Made by a program: the position numbers and the translations under genes. Positions 1-8,946 of a stretch of DNA of 64,000 nucleotides are shown in pieces (within the stretch, counting starts at the first letter, position 1; the number at the start of each line of letters is the position of its first letter). The notes beneath the pieces are model-generated. The model saw nothing but the letters and a program-made list of their open reading frames with translations, had not been told where the DNA came from and made no database searches. The DNA is from Gemmatimonadaceae bacterium. GTDB lineage: Bacteria > Gemmatimonadota > Gemmatimonadetes > Gemmatimonadales > Gemmatimonadaceae. Where the stretch lies: NCBI GenBank assembly GCA_011525845.1, contig WYBP01000003.1, forward strand, positions 62,001 through 126,000, read 5' to 3'.

Positions 1-2
1 AG

Positions 3-557
3 GCACTCCAGCTCCCCGTGGACGGGGAGATCGTGCTCTGCGTCGCGAAGCTCGATCGGTCGTACAAGCGCGTGGACCTGCTGGTCGAGGCCGTGGCCGC
101 GCTGCCCGAGCCGCGCCCCTTCCTGCTCCTCGTGGGCGCCGACGGCCCCGACGGCGCGGGACTGCGGGAGCTCGCGCGCGCACGCTGTGGCGACCGCTGG
201 GCCTGGCGCTCGCTCGCGAGCGATGCGATGGGCGACGCGTACGCGGCCGCGGACCGGTTCGCACTCCTCTCGCACAACGAGGGATTCGGCCTCGCGTACC
301 TGGAGGCGCTCGCGGCGGGACTCCCCGTGGTCGCGAACGACGACCCGACCACGCGCTATGTGATCGGCGATGCCGGCACTCTACGCGCGATCGCCGATGT
401 GGCGACGGCGCGCGCGGCGCTCGAGGCGCTGCGCGCCCTGCCCACGGACCCGCGCACGGCGCGGACGCGGCACGAGTCGGTGCGCGCGCGCTTCTCCTGG
501 GAGGCGCTGAGCCCCGCGTACGTCGCGCTCCTGCGCCACGTGGCGGCGGCCGCGTGA
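3..557 (+). CDS. Glycosyltransferase family 4, C-terminal part (5' end outside window)
   Basis: The reading frame is already open at the first base, so this is the 3' part of a longer gene; the GTG at 18 is an internal Val codon rather than a likely start. What remains is the nucleotide-sugar-binding half of a GT-B enzyme: a beta strand reading LCVAKLDRSYKRVD near the inter-domain linker, then the retaining-GT E-x7-E motif (EGFGLAYLE) at about positions 282-308, followed by GLPVVA. It would transfer a sugar to a growing glycan at the cytoplasmic face of the inner membrane. Its stop overlaps the next start by 4 bases (GTGA), so it is the upstream member of the glycosyltransferase operon. Donor and acceptor cannot be told. 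Confidence 0.85.
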   Translation, partial: ALQLPVDGEIVLCVAKLDRSYKRVDLLVEAVAALPEPRPFLLLVGADGPDGAGLRELARARCGDRWAWRSLASDAMGDAYAAADRFALLSHNEGFGLAYLEALAAGLPVVANDDPTTRYVIGDAGTLRAIADVATARAALEALRALPTDPRTARTRHESVRARFSWEALSPAYVALLRHVAAAA

Positions 558-1495
558 CGGGGGGCCGCGTGACCGTGCCCCGCTGGTCGGTGGTGGTGCC
601 GACCTTCCGCCGCCACGCGACGCTGGCCGAGTGCCTCGCGCGACTCGCGCCCGGCGCACAGCGGCTGCCCGCCGATCGGTACGAGGTGGTGGTGACCGAC
701 GACGCGCGGAGCGACGAGACGTGCGCCTTCCTCGCGGACCGCTTCCCCTGGGCGCGCTGGACGGCGGGTCCCGCGCGCGGGCCGGCGGCCAACCGCAACC
801 ACGGCGCGCGAGAGGCGCGCGGCGCGTGGATCGCCTTCACCGACGACGACACCCTTCCGGCGCCCGGGTGGCTCGAGGCGTTCGATGCGGCGTCGCGCGC
901 GGCAGACGGTCGGGGCGGAGCGGAGGAGCCAGAAGCGCTCGAGGGGCGCACGACCTGCGCAGCCGGCTTCGGGACGCCGATGCACTACGCCCCCGTGAAC
1001 GAGACCGGCGGGTGGTTCTGGTCGTGCAACGTCGCGGTGCGCGCGGACCGCTTCCGCGCGGTCGGCGGGTTCGACGAGGGCTTCACCGTGGCGCACATGG
1101 AGGACCAGGACCTGCGCGTGCGACTGGTCGCCGCGGGCGTCGACATCCGGTGGGTGCCCGGCGCCGTGGTGGACCACCCACCCCGACGGCAGCCCTCCGG
1201 GCGGGCGCTCGGCCTGCTGCGCGCCGCCGAGGTCCGCTACCTGGTGAAGCACGGTGCGCCCGGGCCGCTCCGCTGGAGGCTCCTCCGCGGGATCGCGTCG
1301 CTCCGCGTGGGCATCATCCGCGGGCTCCCGTGGAGCCTCGACTCGCTGCGCGCCCTCGGTTCGCTCGCCAGCGAGCTCTGGACGGTGCAACGGCATCTCG
1401 GGCGCTGGGAGCGGGACGCACGCCGCGAGTTCGCGGGCGCGGGTAGCGGCGCGGGCGGTGGTGCGGGCGGCCGTTCCCTTGGACGGCACGCGTGA
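554..1495 (+). CDS. Glycosyltransferase family 2
   Basis: This is a 313-residue GT-A type transferase. The N-terminal strand WSVVVPTFRR (11-20) and the metal/nucleotide-binding DDD at 97-99 (FTDDDTLPAPGWL) are typical of GT2, and ED at 183-184 in HMEDQDLRVR is the usual catalytic-region acidic pair. No membrane segment is evident. The GTG start at 554 overlaps the preceding stop (GTGA); a second in-frame GTG at 569 is possible. The stop again overlaps the next start. It probably adds one sugar to the glycan made by this operon; substrate is unknown. Confidence 0.9.
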   Translation: MTGGRVTVPRWSVVVPTFRRHATLAECLARLAPGAQRLPADRYEVVVTDDARSDETCAFLADRFPWARWTAGPARGPAANRNHGAREARGAWIAFTDDDTLPAPGWLEAFDAASRAADGRGGAEEPEALEGRTTCAAGFGTPMHYAPVNETGGWFWSCNVAVRADRFRAVGGFDEGFTVAHMEDQDLRVRLVAAGVDIRWVPGAVVDHPPRRQPSGRALGLLRAAEVRYLVKHGAPGPLRWRLLRGIASLRVGIIRGLPWSLDSLRALGSLASELWTVQRHLGRWERDARREFAGAGSGAGGGAGGRSLGRHA

Positions 1496-2484
1496 GCGAG
1501 ACGCTCTCCGTGATCGTGCCCACGCTCGCGCGCCCGGACTCGCTCGCGCGTTGCCTGCGCGCGCTCGCCGCGCAGGAGCGGCCACCGGAGGAGGTGCTCG
1601 TCGTGACGCGCGCGGACGATGAGCCCTCGCGCGCCGCGGCGCGCGCCGTCCCGCTCCCCGCCACGACCCGCCTCGTCCTCCCGGAGGTATCTGCTCCGGG
1701 GGTGATCGTGGCCATGCAGGCCGGCCTCGATGCGGCCACCGGTTCCATCATCGCCCTCACCGACGACGACGCCGAGCCTGCGCCGGAGTGGGCACGACGA
1801 CTCCTCGCACACTTCGCAGCGGACGCGGCCCAGGACGCGCGCGTGGGGGGCGTCGGCGGGCTCGACCGTCAACCGCACGAGCGGGGGAGTGCGGCGATCG
1901 TGGGCCGCGTGCAGTGGTTCGGCCGCGTGATCGGGCGCCACCACCTCGGTACGGGCGAGGCACGGCCCGTGGACCTCCTCAAGGGAGTGAACTGCGCGTT
2001 CCGGGCATCCCTTCTCCGGGCGATCGGCTTCGACGCACGCCTCCGCGGGCAGGGGGCACAGCAGCACTGGGAACTCGGCGTCTGCCTCCCGATGCGGCGT
2101 GCGGGATGGACGCTCATCTACGATCCACTCGTGCACGTCCTGCACCACGTCGAGCCGCGCCAGGGCGCGGACCAGTTCCACCGCGGGCGCTTCGACGCGG
2201 ACTCGCTCACGCACGCGGTGCACAACGAGACGCTCCTCATACTCGAACACCTGCCCCCGCTGCGCCGCGCGGCGTTCCGCCTCTGGGCGATGCTCGCGGG
2301 AACGGTGGACGCGCCCGGCCTCCTGAATGCGGTCCGACTGCGCGCACAGGGACACCCGTGGGCCTGGGACGCGTGGCGCGCGGCGCGTCGCGGACGCGCG
2401 TTCGCGCGCGCGAGCTTCGCCGAGTCGCGCCGCACCGGACGCGGCTCGCGCGATCAGGTGCCGCAGGCGGGGCGATCGTCATGA
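1492..2484 (+). CDS. Glycosyltransferase family 2
   Basis: A 330-residue GT2 protein. LSVIVPTLARP opens the GT-A fold, ALTDDD (DDD at 91-93) is the nucleotide-metal motif, and KGVNCAFR (164-171) is the strand that usually precedes the acceptor site. In place of the common ED pair there is QQHWELG around residue 190-195, so E194 may do that job; this variation is seen, its effect is inferred. GTG start at 1492 overlaps the previous stop (GTGA), and the gene ends in an ATGA overlap with the following GT4, indicating translational coupling. Confidence 0.9.
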   Translation: MSETLSVIVPTLARPDSLARCLRALAAQERPPEEVLVVTRADDEPSRAAARAVPLPATTRLVLPEVSAPGVIVAMQAGLDAATGSIIALTDDDAEPAPEWARRLLAHFAADAAQDARVGGVGGLDRQPHERGSAAIVGRVQWFGRVIGRHHLGTGEARPVDLLKGVNCAFRASLLRAIGFDARLRGQGAQQHWELGVCLPMRRAGWTLIYDPLVHVLHHVEPRQGADQFHRGRFDADSLTHAVHNETLLILEHLPPLRRAAFRLWAMLAGTVDAPGLLNAVRLRAQGHPWAWDAWRAARRGRAFARASFAESRRTGRGSRDQVPQAGRSS

Positions 2485-3608
2485 CGGACATCCGTGTCCT
2501 CGTGGTGATGCCCCTCGGCGCGCAGCTCGGCGGCGGGGAGATGATGTTCCGCCAGCTCATGCAGCACGGCGCGGGACGCGGCGTGGAATGGATCGCGGCC
2601 TTCACGCAGGACGGGCCGCTCGTGGCCGAGACGCGCGCGCTCGGCGTCGAGACGCACCTCGTGCCCGCGGGCCGGATGCGGCAGCTCCCGAAACGCGTGC
2701 GGGCCACGCGCGCGCTCGCGGCGCTCGCCAGGGAGCGGCAGGTCTCTCTCGTGCTCGGCTGGATGGCGTCGGCACAGCTCCTCGCGGGCCCCGCGGCCTG
2801 GCTCGCGGACATCCCCGGCGCCTGGTACCAGGTCGGACTCCCGCGCCCCGACTGGCTCGACCGCATCGCCACCTGGCTCCCCGCGCGCGGGATCCTCGTG
2901 CTCTCCGAGGACGTGGCGGCGGCGCAGGCGCGGGTACGGCCGCGCCGCCCGCAGCGCCTCGTCTATCCCGGCGCGTCGCTCGACCGCTTCGAGGCGGCGC
3001 GCGCGGAGCCGCCGGCCGAGGCACGTGCGGCGCTCGGCCTGCCCACCGATGGTCCGCTCGTCGGGATCGTGGGGCGACTGCAGCGCTGGAAGGGGATGCA
3101 CACCGCGATCGCGGCGATGCCCGCCGTGCTGGCGCGGCACCCGCGCGCGCACCTCGTGATCGTCGGCGGGCGGCACGACCCGGAGCCGCGCTACGAGCAG
3201 GAGCTGCGCGCGCTCGTGCAGCGACTCGGACTCGGCGCGGCCGTCATCTTCGCCGGCTTCCAGCCCGACGTGCCACGCTGGATGCAGGCGATGGACGTGG
3301 TGGTGCACGCCTCCGACCACGAGCCCTTCGGCATCGTCGTGGTGGAGGCGATGGCGCTCGGCAAGGCGGTCGTCGCCGGCGACGCGGGTGGCCCATCGGA
3401 GATCATCACGCCCGGCGTCGACGGCCTGCTCGCGCCCTTCGGGGACGCGGGGGCGCTCGCGGAGCGCATCACGCGCTTCCTGGATGACCCGGGCTTCGCC
3501 GCGCGCGCCGGAGCCGCGGCGCATCGGCGCGCCGCGGACTTCTCGGCCGAGCGCTACGCGCATGGCGTCGCGGACGCGGTGCTCGCGTTCGCGCTGGCGG
3601 AGGACTGA
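2481..3608 (+). CDS. Glycosyltransferase family 4
   Basis: A 375-residue GT-B transferase. The start is the ATG at 2481, which overlaps the upstream TGA; a much longer frame exists upstream but is only the shadow of the preceding GT2. The N-terminus VLVVMPLGAQLGGGE is the glycine-rich loop of GT4 enzymes, GIVGRLQRWKG begins the second Rossmann domain, and E281-x7-E289 (EPFGIVVVE) is the donor-binding motif followed by a GGPSEI loop. It is predicted to be a retaining transferase acting in the cytoplasm on a lipid-linked glycan. Its TGA overlaps the next ATG as TGATG. Confidence 0.9.
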   Translation: MTDIRVLVVMPLGAQLGGGEMMFRQLMQHGAGRGVEWIAAFTQDGPLVAETRALGVETHLVPAGRMRQLPKRVRATRALAALARERQVSLVLGWMASAQLLAGPAAWLADIPGAWYQVGLPRPDWLDRIATWLPARGILVLSEDVAAAQARVRPRRPQRLVYPGASLDRFEAARAEPPAEARAALGLPTDGPLVGIVGRLQRWKGMHTAIAAMPAVLARHPRAHLVIVGGRHDPEPRYEQELRALVQRLGLGAAVIFAGFQPDVPRWMQAMDVVVHASDHEPFGIVVVEAMALGKAVVAGDAGGPSEIITPGVDGLLAPFGDAGALAERITRFLDDPGFAARAGAAAHRRAADFSAERYAHGVADAVLAFALAED

Positions 3609-4678
3609 TGCCCGAACGTCCGCTCAAGGTCCTCCACGTGCTGAACACCGTGCGTGAGCTGGGGAACGGGATCATCAACACCGCGATGGACCTGGCGTGG
3701 GGGCAGGCGCAGCTCGGGCACGATGTGTCGGTCGCGTCGGCGGGGGGCGAGTTCGAGTCGCGCCTGGCCGCGTGGGGCGTGCGTCACCACCACCTCGACC
3801 AGCGGCGCACGCCGCTGAACCTGGTGCGCGCCGGCGCGCGCCTGCGGCACCTCCTCGCCACCGAGCGGCCCGACGTGGTGCACGCGCACATGATGACCGG
3901 CGTGGTGCTCGCGCGCGCGGTGCGCAGCGGCCGGACGCCGCTGCTCGTGGGCCATGTGCACAACGTCTACCAGCGGAGCGCACGCCTGATGGGGTGGGCG
4001 GACGCGGTGCTCTGCTGCGGCACCTCCGTGCGCGAGACGATGGCGGCGCGCGGCGTGCCCCGTGCGCGGCTGCGCGTGGTGCTGAACGGGACCATCGGCA
4101 GCCCGCGGCTCCCCGACCCGTCGACGGTAGCGCCGGCAGGGATCGCACGGCCCGCGATCGTGACCGTCGCGGGCCTGAACGCGCGCAAGGGGATCGACGA
4201 GCTGTTGGCGGCCTTCACCACGGTGGCGGCGCGATTCCCGGACGCCCACCTCCACGTGGTCGGCGACGGGCCGGAGCGCGCGCGCTTCGAGGGTGTGGCC
4301 GCGGCGAGCCCCGCCGCGGCGCGCATCCACTTCCACGGGTTCCAGCGCGACCCCAGGCCCTACCTTCGCGCAGCGGACATCTTCGTGCTCGCCTCGCGCC
4401 GCGAGTCCTTCCCGATCGTCATCGGCGAGGCGCGCGCCGCGGGGTGCGCGATCATCGCGACGCGCGTGGATGGCGTGCCGGAATCCCTCGACGACGGGGC
4501 GGCCGGCCTGCTCGTGCCGTCGCAGGACGTGCCGGCACTCGCCGCCGCGCTCGACTCGCTGCTCGCCGATCCCGCGGCGCGGGCCCGCTGGGCCGCGGCC
4601 GCGGGCACGGGACTCGACCACTTCCGCGTGGAGCGCATGGTCGCGGAGACCGTCGCCCTCTACCGTAGCTTCCTCTGA
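3608..4678 (+). CDS. Glycosyltransferase family 4
   Basis: A 356-residue GT-B protein. LKVLHVLNTVRELGNGI is the N-terminal acceptor domain start, VVHAHMMTG is the usual strand-helix turn, TVAGLNARKGIDEL opens the donor domain, and E266-x7-E274 (ESFPIVIGE) is the GT4 motif with a downstream GVPESL loop. Start and stop are both in TGATG overlaps with its neighbours, so expression should be coupled along the operon. Sugar specificity cannot be read from sequence. Confidence 0.9.
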   Translation: MPERPLKVLHVLNTVRELGNGIINTAMDLAWGQAQLGHDVSVASAGGEFESRLAAWGVRHHHLDQRRTPLNLVRAGARLRHLLATERPDVVHAHMMTGVVLARAVRSGRTPLLVGHVHNVYQRSARLMGWADAVLCCGTSVRETMAARGVPRARLRVVLNGTIGSPRLPDPSTVAPAGIARPAIVTVAGLNARKGIDELLAAFTTVAARFPDAHLHVVGDGPERARFEGVAAASPAAARIHFHGFQRDPRPYLRAADIFVLASRRESFPIVIGEARAAGCAIIATRVDGVPESLDDGAAGLLVPSQDVPALAAALDSLLADPAARARWAAAAGTGLDHFRVERMVAETVALYRSFL

Positions 4679-5793
4679 TGCTCTCGCTCACCTACGTCGC
4701 GCACGAGATCCATCGCCATGGCGGGCAGGAGCGCGCCGCGGCGGAGGTGCTCACGCGGCTCGCGCCGGAGGTGGACCTCACGATCGTGGCGCGCCGGTGC
4801 GAACTGCCGGGGGTCCGGGCGACGGTGCGGCTCGTGGCGGTGCCGGGACGCCCCGCGGTGCTCACCAGCGCGATGTTCGCCAGCGCCGCGGCCGGGCATG
4901 CCCGCCGCGCCGGCTCGCAGCTCCTGCAGAGCATCGGCGCGGCGGTGCCGGAGGCCGACGTGATCACCGCGCAGTTCTGCCAGGCGGCCTTCACCGCGCG
5001 CTTCGGCGGACTCCGCGGCGGCGGCGGCGCACGCGGGATCTTCCAGTCCTGGGTGCAGCGCCGCTTCGTGCGGGACGAGCGCCGCGCCTACGGCGCGCGA
5101 CGACTGCGCGCCGTGATCGCCGTGTCGAGCGGTGTCGGGCGTGAGCTCCAGGAGCACTACGGCGTGAGTGCCGACCTGATCCACGTGATTCCCAACGGCG
5201 TCGACCATGGCACCTTCCATCCGGTCCCGGCGTCCGAGCGGCACAAGCTCCGCGCCGCGCTGGGCCTGCCGGCGGACCGGTGCATCGCCCTCTTCCTCGG
5301 CGGCGACTGGGAGCGGAAGGGACTGCGCGACGCGATCGGCGCCGTCGCCGGACTCCCCGACATGGAGCTTGTGGTCGTGGGGGTCGGGCCGGTGGCGCCG
5401 ATGCAGGAGCACGCGGAACGGCTCGGGGCCGCCGCGCAGGTGCGCTTCGTGGGGAAGTCCACCGAGCCGCAGCGCTGGTACCAGGCCGCCGACTTCCTCC
5501 TCTTCCCCTCGCGCTACGAGGCCTTCTCGCTCGTGACACTCGAGGCCGCGGCGTCCGGACTGCCGATCGTCGCGCACGCGATCAACGGCACGGAGGACCT
5601 CGTCGCCGATGGCGAGAACGGGTTCCTGAGCGAGTGGGGCGTGGACGCGCTGCGCGGGCACGTCACGCGCCTGCGCGACGACACGGCCCTGCGGACCGCG
5701 ATGTCCGGCGCGGCCGTCGAGAGCTCTCGCCGCTACGCGTGGGACCGGATCGCGGCCGAGCACCTGCGCGTGCTGCGCGCGTGCGTGACGTGA
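4678..5793 (+). CDS. Glycosyltransferase family 4
   Basis: A 371-residue GT-B transferase. YVAHEIHRHGGQERAAAE is the GG loop of the acceptor domain, IPNGVDHGTFHP is the linker motif seen in this family, and E281-x7-E289 (EAFSLVTLE) followed by GLPIVA is the donor-binding site. The ATG at 4678 overlaps the previous TGA (TGATG). Seven bases separate its stop from the next gene, the only real gap in this run of transferases. Confidence 0.9.
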   Translation: MLSLTYVAHEIHRHGGQERAAAEVLTRLAPEVDLTIVARRCELPGVRATVRLVAVPGRPAVLTSAMFASAAAGHARRAGSQLLQSIGAAVPEADVITAQFCQAAFTARFGGLRGGGGARGIFQSWVQRRFVRDERRAYGARRLRAVIAVSSGVGRELQEHYGVSADLIHVIPNGVDHGTFHPVPASERHKLRAALGLPADRCIALFLGGDWERKGLRDAIGAVAGLPDMELVVVGVGPVAPMQEHAERLGAAAQVRFVGKSTEPQRWYQAADFLLFPSRYEAFSLVTLEAAASGLPIVAHAINGTEDLVADGENGFLSEWGVDALRGHVTRLRDDTALRTAMSGAAVESSRRYAWDRIAAEHLRVLRACVT

Positions 5794-5800
5794 CGCTCGC

Positions 5801-6970
5801 GTGAGCAGCGTCGCGGGTGGTCCCATGGGTGGGGCAGCGCCCTTCACCATCCAGGTGGGCTCCGGGTGGCACAACGCGCGCCCGGGCGGACTCGAGCGGC
5901 TCTTCCACGAGCTGACGCAACGCCTCCCGGCCGCCGGGGTCGGCGTGCGAGGGCTCGTGGTCGGCGATGCGAGCGTCGAGGAGGAGTCCGGCGCGCGCGT
6001 GCGCGCGTTCGCACCCGCCGATGCCTCGATGCTCGTGCGACTCCGCGGCGCACGCCGCGCCGCGCGCGCCGCGCTCCGCGAACGTCCCGACGCGCTCCTG
6101 GTCTCACACTTCGCGCCCTACGGACTCGCCCTCCTCGGCCTCCCGGCGCGCCGCTTCGTCGTGCACTTCCACGGCCCATGGTCGGGGGAGTCGCGTGCGG
6201 AGGGACATGGCCGGATGTCGTTCGCCGCGCGCCGCGCCGTCGAGCGGCTCGTCTACCGCCGTGCCGATGCGTGCGTGGTGCTCTCACGCGCCTTCCGCGA
6301 CCTCCTGCAGCACGACTTCGGCGTCGCCGCGGAGCGGATCCACATCATCCCGGGCGGCGTCAACGTGGAACGCTTCGCCGGGCTCCCCGACCGGCGCGCC
6401 GCGCGCCGCGCGCTCGGCTGGCCGGAGGACGCACCGACGGTGCTCACCGTGCGGCGCCTCGTGCGGCGCACGGGCGTGGACCGGCTGATCGATGCCGTGC
6501 CCGCACTCCGCGCGCAGGTGCCGGGCGTGCGCGTGATGGTCGCGGGCGAGGGGGTGGAGTCGGCGGCGCTCGAGCGGCGTGCGCGGGAGCTGGGCTCGGG
6601 GGACGCGGTCCGGTTCCTCGGGCGCGTGCCGGAGGCGAAGCTGGCGCTCGCCTACCGCGCCGCGGACCTCACGATCGTGCCGTCGGTGGCGCTCGAGGGC
6701 TTCGGGCTGATCGTCCCCGAGTCGCTCGCCGCGGGCACCCCCGTGCTCGTCACGCCCGTGGGCGGACTGCCGGAGACCGTCGAGGAGCTCGCGCCCGCGC
6801 TCGTGCTGCGCGATGCGTCGCCGGCGGCCATCGCCGAGGGACTCGCACGGGCGCTCACGCGTCCCGCCGAGCTCCCGGATGCCGCGACCTGCGCCGCCTT
6901 CGCGAAGGCCCGCTACGACTGGGACGTCGTCGCGCGCCGCACCGCCGACCTCTACCGCCGCCTCGCGTGA
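5801..6970 (+). CDS. Glycosyltransferase family 4
   Basis: A 389-residue GT-B transferase. NARPGGLERLFHEL near residue 25 is the acceptor-domain glycine loop, IIPGGVNVERF the linker, and E299-x7-E307 (EGFGLIVPE) the donor site. The GTG at 5801 is used here; an in-frame ATG at 5825 would remove only eight residues before the conserved region and is an equally fair start. The stop overlaps the next GTG. Function in the glycan operon is inferred from neighbours and fold. Confidence 0.88.
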   Translation: MSSVAGGPMGGAAPFTIQVGSGWHNARPGGLERLFHELTQRLPAAGVGVRGLVVGDASVEEESGARVRAFAPADASMLVRLRGARRAARAALRERPDALLVSHFAPYGLALLGLPARRFVVHFHGPWSGESRAEGHGRMSFAARRAVERLVYRRADACVVLSRAFRDLLQHDFGVAAERIHIIPGGVNVERFAGLPDRRAARRALGWPEDAPTVLTVRRLVRRTGVDRLIDAVPALRAQVPGVRVMVAGEGVESAALERRARELGSGDAVRFLGRVPEAKLALAYRAADLTIVPSVALEGFGLIVPESLAAGTPVLVTPVGGLPETVEELAPALVLRDASPAAIAEGLARALTRPAELPDAATCAAFAKARYDWDVVARRTADLYRRLA

Positions 6971-8139
6971 GCGCGCCCCGCGTGCTCTTCGTCTCGCACA
7001 CCGCCGTGCTCGGCGGCGCGGAGCGCATGCTGCTGGACCTCGTCGGCGGGTGGGAGGGGGAACGGCGCGCGGTGCTGCTGGCCAGCGGCCCGCTGCGCGC
7101 CGCGCTCGAGGCGAGGGGCGTCACCGTGGACGTCGAGCCCCTCGGTGCGCTCGGCGAGACGCGGCGCGAGTCCGCCGCGCCCGGGCTCGGCGCGCTGGTG
7201 GACGTGGCGCGCCTCGCATCGCGGCTCGCGGCGCCGGCGCGCGAGGCGGACGTCCTCCACGCGAACACGCAGAAGTCGTTCGTGGTCGCCGCGGCGGCCG
7301 GGCTGATCGCGCGGCGCCCCGTGGTCTGGCACCTGCACGACATCCTCACCACGGCGCACTTCAGTGCGTCCAACATCCGCGCCGCGGTGATGCTCGCCAA
7401 CACGCGCGCCGCGGCGGTGATCGCCAACTCCGAGGCGACGGCCGCCGCGTTCCGCGCCGCCGGAGGGAACGCGAAGCTGGTGCACGTGGTGTACAACGGC
7501 ATCCCATCCGCGCCCTTCGATGCCGTCGACCAGGAGGCGTGCCACGCCTTCCGCGCCGCGTCGGGAGATGCGCACGCCTTCGTGATCGCCGCATGTGGGC
7601 GGCTCGCGCCCTGGAAGGGCCAGCACGTGCTGGTCGCCGCGCTGGAGGCGATGCCGGACGCGGTGGCCTGGATCATCGGACGCGCCCTCTTCGGCGAGGA
7701 CCGCTACGCCGAGACGCTGCGCATCCAGGCCGCCGAGCTCGGGGTGGCGGACCGCGTGCGCTTCCTCGGCGAGCGTGAGGACGTTCCGATGCTCCTGCGC
7801 GCGTCGGACCTCGTGGTGCACACCTCGGTGGATCCCGAGCCCTTCGGGCGCGTGGTGGTGGAGGGGATGCTGGCCCGGCGTCCCGTGGTCGCCGCGGATG
7901 CGGGGGGCGTGCCGGAGATCATCCGGCATGGCGAGACCGGGTGGCTGGCACCGCCGGGCGATCCGGGCGCACTCGCCGAGCGTATCGGCGCCGTGCGCGC
8001 GCTGGCGCCGGGGGAGCGCGACGCGGTCGTGGCGCGCGCCTACGCGGATGCCGTCGCGCGCTTCTCGCCCGCCGCGATGGTCGCCGGCGTGCGCGACGTG
8101 CTCGACTCCGTCGTCAGCGGCCGCCGACGCCCAGGGTGA
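6967..8139 (+). CDS. Glycosyltransferase family 4, last gene of the operon
   Basis: A 390-residue GT-B enzyme. The GTG at 6967 overlaps the preceding TGA and is followed at once by VLFVSHTAVLGGAERML, the classic N-terminal GT4 loop. VYNGIPSAPFD is the linker, WKGQHVLVAAL the start of the donor domain, and E291-x7-E299 (EPFGRVVVE) the catalytic-side motif, followed by GGVPEII. The long open frame upstream of 6967 is a shadow of the previous gene. The 3' end overlaps a convergent gene by 26 bases. Confidence 0.9.
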   Translation: MSAPRVLFVSHTAVLGGAERMLLDLVGGWEGERRAVLLASGPLRAALEARGVTVDVEPLGALGETRRESAAPGLGALVDVARLASRLAAPAREADVLHANTQKSFVVAAAAGLIARRPVVWHLHDILTTAHFSASNIRAAVMLANTRAAAVIANSEATAAAFRAAGGNAKLVHVVYNGIPSAPFDAVDQEACHAFRAASGDAHAFVIAACGRLAPWKGQHVLVAALEAMPDAVAWIIGRALFGEDRYAETLRIQAAELGVADRVRFLGEREDVPMLLRASDLVVHTSVDPEPFGRVVVEGMLARRPVVAADAGGVPEIIRHGETGWLAPPGDPGALAERIGAVRALAPGERDAVVARAYADAVARFSPAAMVAGVRDVLDSVVSGRRRPG

Positions 8140-8878
8140 GGCGCAGGATCGGGCCCTTCGCCTGGTCGACGGGACCACCGCTCGCCACCTCGCCGCGGTA
8201 GCGCCAGTCGGGACGGTTGGGTGCGATGCGATAGCCTGCGCGCGCGCCGAGCGTGATGCCGCGACGCGCGCCCGAGGCGCGCACGACGAGGAGGTCGGCC
8301 GCGAGCATCGGTTCGTAGATCCAGTGGCCGCCGCTGATCCGGCTCGAACGGCCGGGCGCGGCGAGGATCTCGTCGAAGGTCGGCGGCGGGGAGGCGGGCG
8401 CGGCGCCGCCCGCGCGGTCGCCCACCGTGACCACGTACGAACCGCGGCCGGCACCGAAGGTGGGTGCGAGACTCAAGCGTCCGCGCGGCCGCAGGTCCCA
8501 GCCGACGGTGAGCATCGAATAGGTCGCCTCGAGGCGCGCCGAGCGCCCCGCGGACGTGCTCTCCTCACCGGCGTCGAGGCGCACGTGCTCCGCGCCGATG
8601 CGCAGCGGGCCGAACGAGGTGAAGCCGCCGACGCCGAACCCGACCGCATCGTCCGAGACCGCGTAGTACCCCGCGGGCGCGAGCTGGGCGTTGATCGTCG
8701 CCGTCTCCGCCGTGGCGCCGGCGATGCTCACGAACACCGACCAGCGCGTCGGGAACACGGGCGAGCTGCAGTCGCATCGCTGCGCGCCCAGCGCGCCGCC
8801 GAGCGCCGGGCTTCCGGCGAGGGCTGCGGCGAGGGCGAGCACGAACAGGGCGGGGGAGGTGGGGCGGCGCGGCATCAC
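8114..8878 (-). CDS. Exported protein, probable small outer-membrane beta-barrel
   Basis: A 254-residue protein of unknown function. The first 30 residues form a signal peptide (LFVLALAAALAGSPALG) ending near GALGAQR, a cleavage context typical of this genome. Two cysteines follow (CDC). The rest alternates polar and hydrophobic residues with many Gly and aromatic positions, for example VGFGVGGFTSFGPLRIGAEHVRL, and ends in LRLTLGVGG, compatible with an 8-to-10-strand outer-membrane barrel, although the last residue is Arg, not Phe. I do not recognise a named family. There is a second ATG three bases downstream. It overlaps the convergent glycosyltransferase by 26 bases. Confidence 0.65.
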   Translation of the reverse strand: MMPRRPTSPALFVLALAAALAGSPALGGALGAQRCDCSSPVFPTRWSVFVSIAGATAETATINAQLAPAGYYAVSDDAVGFGVGGFTSFGPLRIGAEHVRLDAGEESTSAGRSARLEATYSMLTVGWDLRPRGRLSLAPTFGAGRGSYVVTVGDRAGGAAPASPPPTFDEILAAPGRSSRISGGHWIYEPMLAADLLVVRASGARRGITLGARAGYRIAPNRPDWRYRGEVASGGPVDQAKGPILRLTLGVGGR

Positions 8879-8946
8879 GCATCCGGGTGTGGGTGTGATG
8901 GAGTGTCGGCACCTGCCGGCGATTCATTATGCCATATTGGCCTCAG

